A stretch of 64,000 nucleotides of DNA, from contig NZ_JBEWXT010000001.1 in the NCBI RefSeq assembly GCF_040538665.1, forward strand, positions 832,501 to 896,500, read 5' to 3'. The translations under genes were made by a program, and so were the position numbers. Below, piece after piece: positions 61,163 through 64,000 of this stretch (its first letter is position 1; every line of letters starts with the position of its first letter). The notes below the pieces were generated by a model that did not search any database, had not been told where the DNA came from, and saw only the letters and a list, made by a program, of their open reading frames with translations. The stretch comes from Aureibaculum sp. 2308TA14-22. GTDB lineage: Bacteria > Bacteroidota > Bacteroidia > Flavobacteriales > Flavobacteriaceae.

Positions 61163-62818
61163 ATGTTAGCATCATTATCCATTAAAAATTATGCCTTAAT
61201 TGATTATTTGGAAGTAGATTTTCAAAAAGGCTTCTCAATTATTACTGGAGAAACGGGTGCTGGAAAATCAATCCTTTTAGGAGCATTGGGGCTTATTCTG
61301 GGTAAACGAGCAGACTTATCAAGCCTAAAAAACGAAGAGGAAAAATGTATAATTGAAGGTGAATTTTTTATTGATAAATTCAATTTAAAATCTTTTTTTG
61401 AGGGACACGATTTAGACTTTGAACCACAAACTATCATTAGACGTGAAATTTTACCGAGTGGAAAATCACGTGCCTTTATTAATGATACACCAACAACACT
61501 TTCTGTATTAACCGATCTTAGCGATAAATTGATTGATGTACATTCGCAGCATCAAACATTGCAATTGGCAAATAATGCTTTTCAGTTTTTGGTAATTGAT
61601 GCTTTGGCGGATAATTCAAAGACCTTAATTTCTTACAAGAAAGGTTTGGTGCTTTATAAAAAACTAAATAAAGAACTAGAAGAAATAGTAAACCGTCAAA
61701 CGGAAGCTCAAAGTCAACACGATTATAATTCTTTTCTGCTGAATGAATTAATTGATGCTGATTTTAAAGTAGATGAGCAGGAGTTTTTAGAAGAAACGTT
61801 AGAAAAACTGAATAATGTTGAAGAAATTAAATTACTCTTAACAGAAGCTAAGCAGTTGGTTGATATTGAAGAGGTTGGCCTAAGTGATAGCTTACAAAAA
61901 TATGCTGGTATTTTTCAAAAATTGAGGAAGTACAGCAAAGTATATGAAAATTTATCAGAACGGGTTGCAAGTTTAAAAATTGACTTTGAAGATATTTCAA
62001 ACGAATTGGAGAACAGTAACGATGGTATAGATTACAGTCCTCAGGAAATTGAAAAATATAATGATCGACTTCAGTTGCTGTACAATTTGCAAAAAAAGCA
62101 CCAAGTAAATACCATTCAAGATTTATTAGAGAAAAAACAAATTTTAGAAGTAAAAGTAAGTGCCGTTGAAAATGCAGATGAAATTGTAAAGTTAAAACAA
62201 AGTGAAATTTTAGAAGTAGAAAAACAGTTAAATTCAAGTTCGGAAATTTTACATAGCAACAGAAAGAAAGCAATTCCAGAATTAATTAAACAATTGGAGG
62301 CGTTACTGAATAAATTAGAAATGCCTAATACTTCTTTTAGAATTAACCTTAAAAAAAGCGAAACCTTTTTTGGTAATGGTAAAGATGAACTGGAATTTTT
62401 AATTTCCACAAATAAAGGGAGTAGTTTTGAAACCTTGAAGAAAATTGCTTCTGGTGGTGAAATGTCCAGAATTATGTTAGCGGTAAAATCCATTTTATGT
62501 AATTATTCCAGTTTACCCACTATAATTTTTGATGAGATAGATACTGGTGTTTCGGGCGAAGTTTCAAATAGAATAGCTACTGTTATGTCAGCAATGAGTA
62601 AAGAGATGCAAGTTATTGCCATTACACATTTGCCTCAAATTGCAGCAAAAGGAAAATATCATTTTAAAGTGTATAAAACGGATAAGGATAAAAAAACTTC
62701 TACTAACATAAAACAGTTATCTGAAGCGGAAAGAATTCAGGAATTGGCAGAGATGCTGAGCGGAAAAGATATTGCAGAGACTGCCGTTGTACATGCAAAA
62801 CAATTACTAGATCAATAA
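61163..62818 (+). CDS. recN: DNA repair protein RecN
   Basis: SMC-like ATPase that acts early in double-strand break repair. The 551-aa protein has the Walker A motif GETGAGKSILLGALG (about residues 29-43) at the N terminus, a long coiled-coil centre (about 150-380), and at the C terminus the ABC signature GGEMSRIMLAVKS with Walker B LPTIIFDEIDTGVSGEV. Order and length fit RecN. In flavobacteria it commonly follows the DUF4835 gene; here the sulfatase/oxidoreductase block and an ABC ATPase gene stand between them. Fifty-seven bases separate it from fabI. Confidence 0.96.
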   Translation: MLASLSIKNYALIDYLEVDFQKGFSIITGETGAGKSILLGALGLILGKRADLSSLKNEEEKCIIEGEFFIDKFNLKSFFEGHDLDFEPQTIIRREILPSGKSRAFINDTPTTLSVLTDLSDKLIDVHSQHQTLQLANNAFQFLVIDALADNSKTLISYKKGLVLYKKLNKELEEIVNRQTEAQSQHDYNSFLLNELIDADFKVDEQEFLEETLEKLNNVEEIKLLLTEAKQLVDIEEVGLSDSLQKYAGIFQKLRKYSKVYENLSERVASLKIDFEDISNELENSNDGIDYSPQEIEKYNDRLQLLYNLQKKHQVNTIQDLLEKKQILEVKVSAVENADEIVKLKQSEILEVEKQLNSSSEILHSNRKKAIPELIKQLEALLNKLEMPNTSFRINLKKSETFFGNGKDELEFLISTNKGSSFETLKKIASGGEMSRIMLAVKSILCNYSSLPTIIFDEIDTGVSGEVSNRIATVMSAMSKEMQVIAITHLPQIAAKGKYHFKVYKTDKDKKTSTNIKQLSEAERIQELAEMLSGKDIAETAVVHAKQLLDQ

Positions 62819-62845
62819 TGCATAGTATTGATTTAAAATATTCAT

Positions 62846-62853
62846 TAATTTTG
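62846..62853 (+). promoter_or_regulatory. Candidate fabI -7 box
   Basis: TAATTTTG is a perfect TAnnTTTG, 22 bp before the fabI ATG. A TTG at 62828-62830 lies 15 bases upstream, slightly closer than usual. It would allow fabI to be transcribed apart from recN. Confidence 0.55.
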
Positions 62854-62875
62854 TAAAACCTTAAAAAATCTAAAT

Positions 62876-63688
62876 ATGTATAACTTATTAAAAGGAAAAC
62901 GAGGAATTATTTTTGGTGCTTTAGATGAAAATTCCATAGCTTGGAAAACTGCTGAAAGAGCTCACGAAGAAGGTGCAAAATTTGTCTTGACCAACGCCCC
63001 AATCGCTATGCGAATGGGCGAAATTAATAAGTTAGCTGAAAAAACAGGTTCTGAAATTATACCAGCTGATGCCACTTCATTAGAAGATTTAGAAAATTTA
63101 GTTACAAAATCTACCGAAATTTTAGGCGGAAAACTAGATTTTGTATTGCATTCTATTGGAATGTCTGTAAATGTCAGAAAAAAAATACATTACACAGAAT
63201 CAAATTACGATTTTACTACCAAAGGTTGGGATGTTTCAGCAGTTTCATTCCACAAAGTAATGAACATTTTATATAAACAAGATGCAATGAACGAATGGGG
63301 TTCTATTGTTGCATTAACGTATATGGCGGCACAACGTGTTTTTCCCGATTATAATGATATGGCAGACAACAAAGCCTATTTAGAATCCATTGCCAGAAGT
63401 TTTGGTTACTTTTTTGGAACTGACAAAAAAGTAAGGGTTAATACTATTTCACAATCACCTACTCCAACTACCGCAGGGCAGGGTGTTAAAGGCTTTGATG
63501 GTTTTATTGCATATGCCGAAAAAATGTCACCATTAGGTAATGCTTCTGCCCAAGATTGTGCAGATTATACCATTTCTTTATTTTCTGATTTGACAAAGAA
63601 AGTAACATTGCAAAATTTGTTTCATGATGGAGGTTTTTCTAATATGGGTGTTAGTCAGTCAGTTATGGATTATTTTATGAAGGAATAA
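62876..63688 (+). CDS. fabI: Enoyl-[acyl-carrier-protein] reductase (NADH)
   Basis: Last reduction step of fatty-acid elongation, and the usual target of triclosan-type inhibitors. It is a short-chain dehydrogenase of 270 aa. The N terminus GKRGIIFGALDENSIAWKTA is the FabI variant of the NAD-binding glycine motif. The core LDFVLHSIGMSVNVRKKIHY follows, and the catalytic Tyr-x6-Lys is in DYNDMADNKAYLESIARSFG. The C-terminal QSPTPTTAGQGVKGFDGF carries the substrate loop. Length is normal and all catalytic residues are present. Its own -7 box lies 22 bp upstream. Confidence 0.96.
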   Translation: MYNLLKGKRGIIFGALDENSIAWKTAERAHEEGAKFVLTNAPIAMRMGEINKLAEKTGSEIIPADATSLEDLENLVTKSTEILGGKLDFVLHSIGMSVNVRKKIHYTESNYDFTTKGWDVSAVSFHKVMNILYKQDAMNEWGSIVALTYMAAQRVFPDYNDMADNKAYLESIARSFGYFFGTDKKVRVNTISQSPTPTTAGQGVKGFDGFIAYAEKMSPLGNASAQDCADYTISLFSDLTKKVTLQNLFHDGGFSNMGVSQSVMDYFMKE

Positions 63689-63805
63689 TCGTTTGATAAA
63701 CCCTTTATTAGTTGCTTTTTTACAATTATCATTTTTATTGCATTTTTTTATAATTTTTTAAGAAAATATGCGTTATCAGGTATTATCAACCTATCAAAAA
63801 ATGAA

Positions 63806-64000
63806 ATGATGAAAGGAAAAACTACATACGGATTAATAATCGCGTTTTTCTTAGTGTTTACAGGATTATCGCAAGTGAATGCAAGCGAATTTGCTCCACC
63901 TGCTAATGACGATTGTGCCAATGCTATAACTTTAACAGTAAATACAGATTATTTATGTGGAACTGTTACTGCAGGAACATTGGTAGATGCTACTGCATCT
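63806..64000 (+). CDS. Secreted protein, N-terminal part (truncated by the window end)
   Basis: Open reading frame running off the window, with 65 codons visible. ATG ATG at 63806 begins a signal peptide (TYGLIIAFFLVFTGLSQVNA, cleavage near residue 26). The start of the mature protein follows with the motif PPANDDCANAITLTVN, frequent at the start of large flavobacterial extracellular proteins, many of which carry a type IX secretion signal at the C terminus. The C-terminal domain is not in the window, so secretion route and function cannot be stated. Confidence 0.75.
   Translation, partial: MMKGKTTYGLIIAFFLVFTGLSQVNASEFAPPANDDCANAITLTVNTDYLCGTVTAGTLVDATAS

Noticed and set aside
1-64000. tRNA, rRNA, complete insertion sequences and integrase attachment sites
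   Set aside because: Looked for cloverleaf ends, transposase motifs and long terminal repeats by eye; none was convincing.

Overview
The window is AT-rich DNA from a member of the Bacteroidota, most likely a Flavobacteriaceae species living by glycan breakdown. The signs are a SusC/SusD pair with a hybrid two-component regulator, many lipoprotein signal peptides, -7 boxes of the Bacteroidetes form TAnnTTTG, the flavobacterial gene order bamD-rpoZ-coaBC-DUF4835, and a Bacteroidetes-type II-C Cas9. No rRNA, tRNA or complete insertion sequence was seen.

Region 1 (70-21865) is a polysaccharide-utilisation locus. A hybrid histidine kinase/AraC regulator (minus strand) stands opposite susC-susD. 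After a perfect palindromic terminator comes a tightly packed plus-strand run: two sulfatases, a metzincin-like peptidase with a C-terminal F5/8-type domain, a third sulfatase, a DoxX-like membrane protein, a PhoD-like phosphoesterase, a GH109-type alpha-N-acetylgalactosaminidase, a sugar nucleotidyltransferase and an N-acetylhexosamine 1-kinase (NahK) homologue. Together these suggest desulfation and trimming of a sulfated, GalNAc-containing glycan or glycoprotein, followed by phosphorylation and nucleotide activation of the released amino sugar. A serine hydrolase and a methyltransferase follow (22122-24277).

Region 2 (24276-30841) is a complete type II-C CRISPR-Cas locus with cas9 and the array on the plus strand and cas2-cas1 converging from the other side. 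I find a tracrRNA gene on the minus strand upstream of cas9, with anti-repeat, three hairpins, terminator and a good promoter. The array has eight identical 36-bp repeats and seven spacers. Its cas2-side flank of about 110 bp is present twice, the second time behind a 29-nt repeat remnant.

Region 3 (30996-39589) is nitrogen assimilation: gltD, gltB, amt, a PII gene and an outer-membrane barrel gene, all on the minus strand, behind a 356-bp upstream region with a three-copy sequence motif.

Region 4 (39946-52500) is mostly housekeeping: a TruA-like enzyme, an FKBP lipoprotein gene without a standard start codon, a peroxiredoxin, a TIM-barrel lipoprotein, rlmD, two paralogous c-type cytochromes flanking an ECF sigma factor and its membrane partner, prfA, dapA, ferritin, bamD, rpoZ and coaBC.

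Region 5 (52493-64000) continues the conserved cluster with a DUF4835 gene. An accessory block follows (iduronate-2-sulfatase-like enzyme, DUF6807, ThuA and two Gfo/Idh/MocA proteins, then an ABC ATPase) before recN and fabI. The window ends inside a secreted-protein gene.
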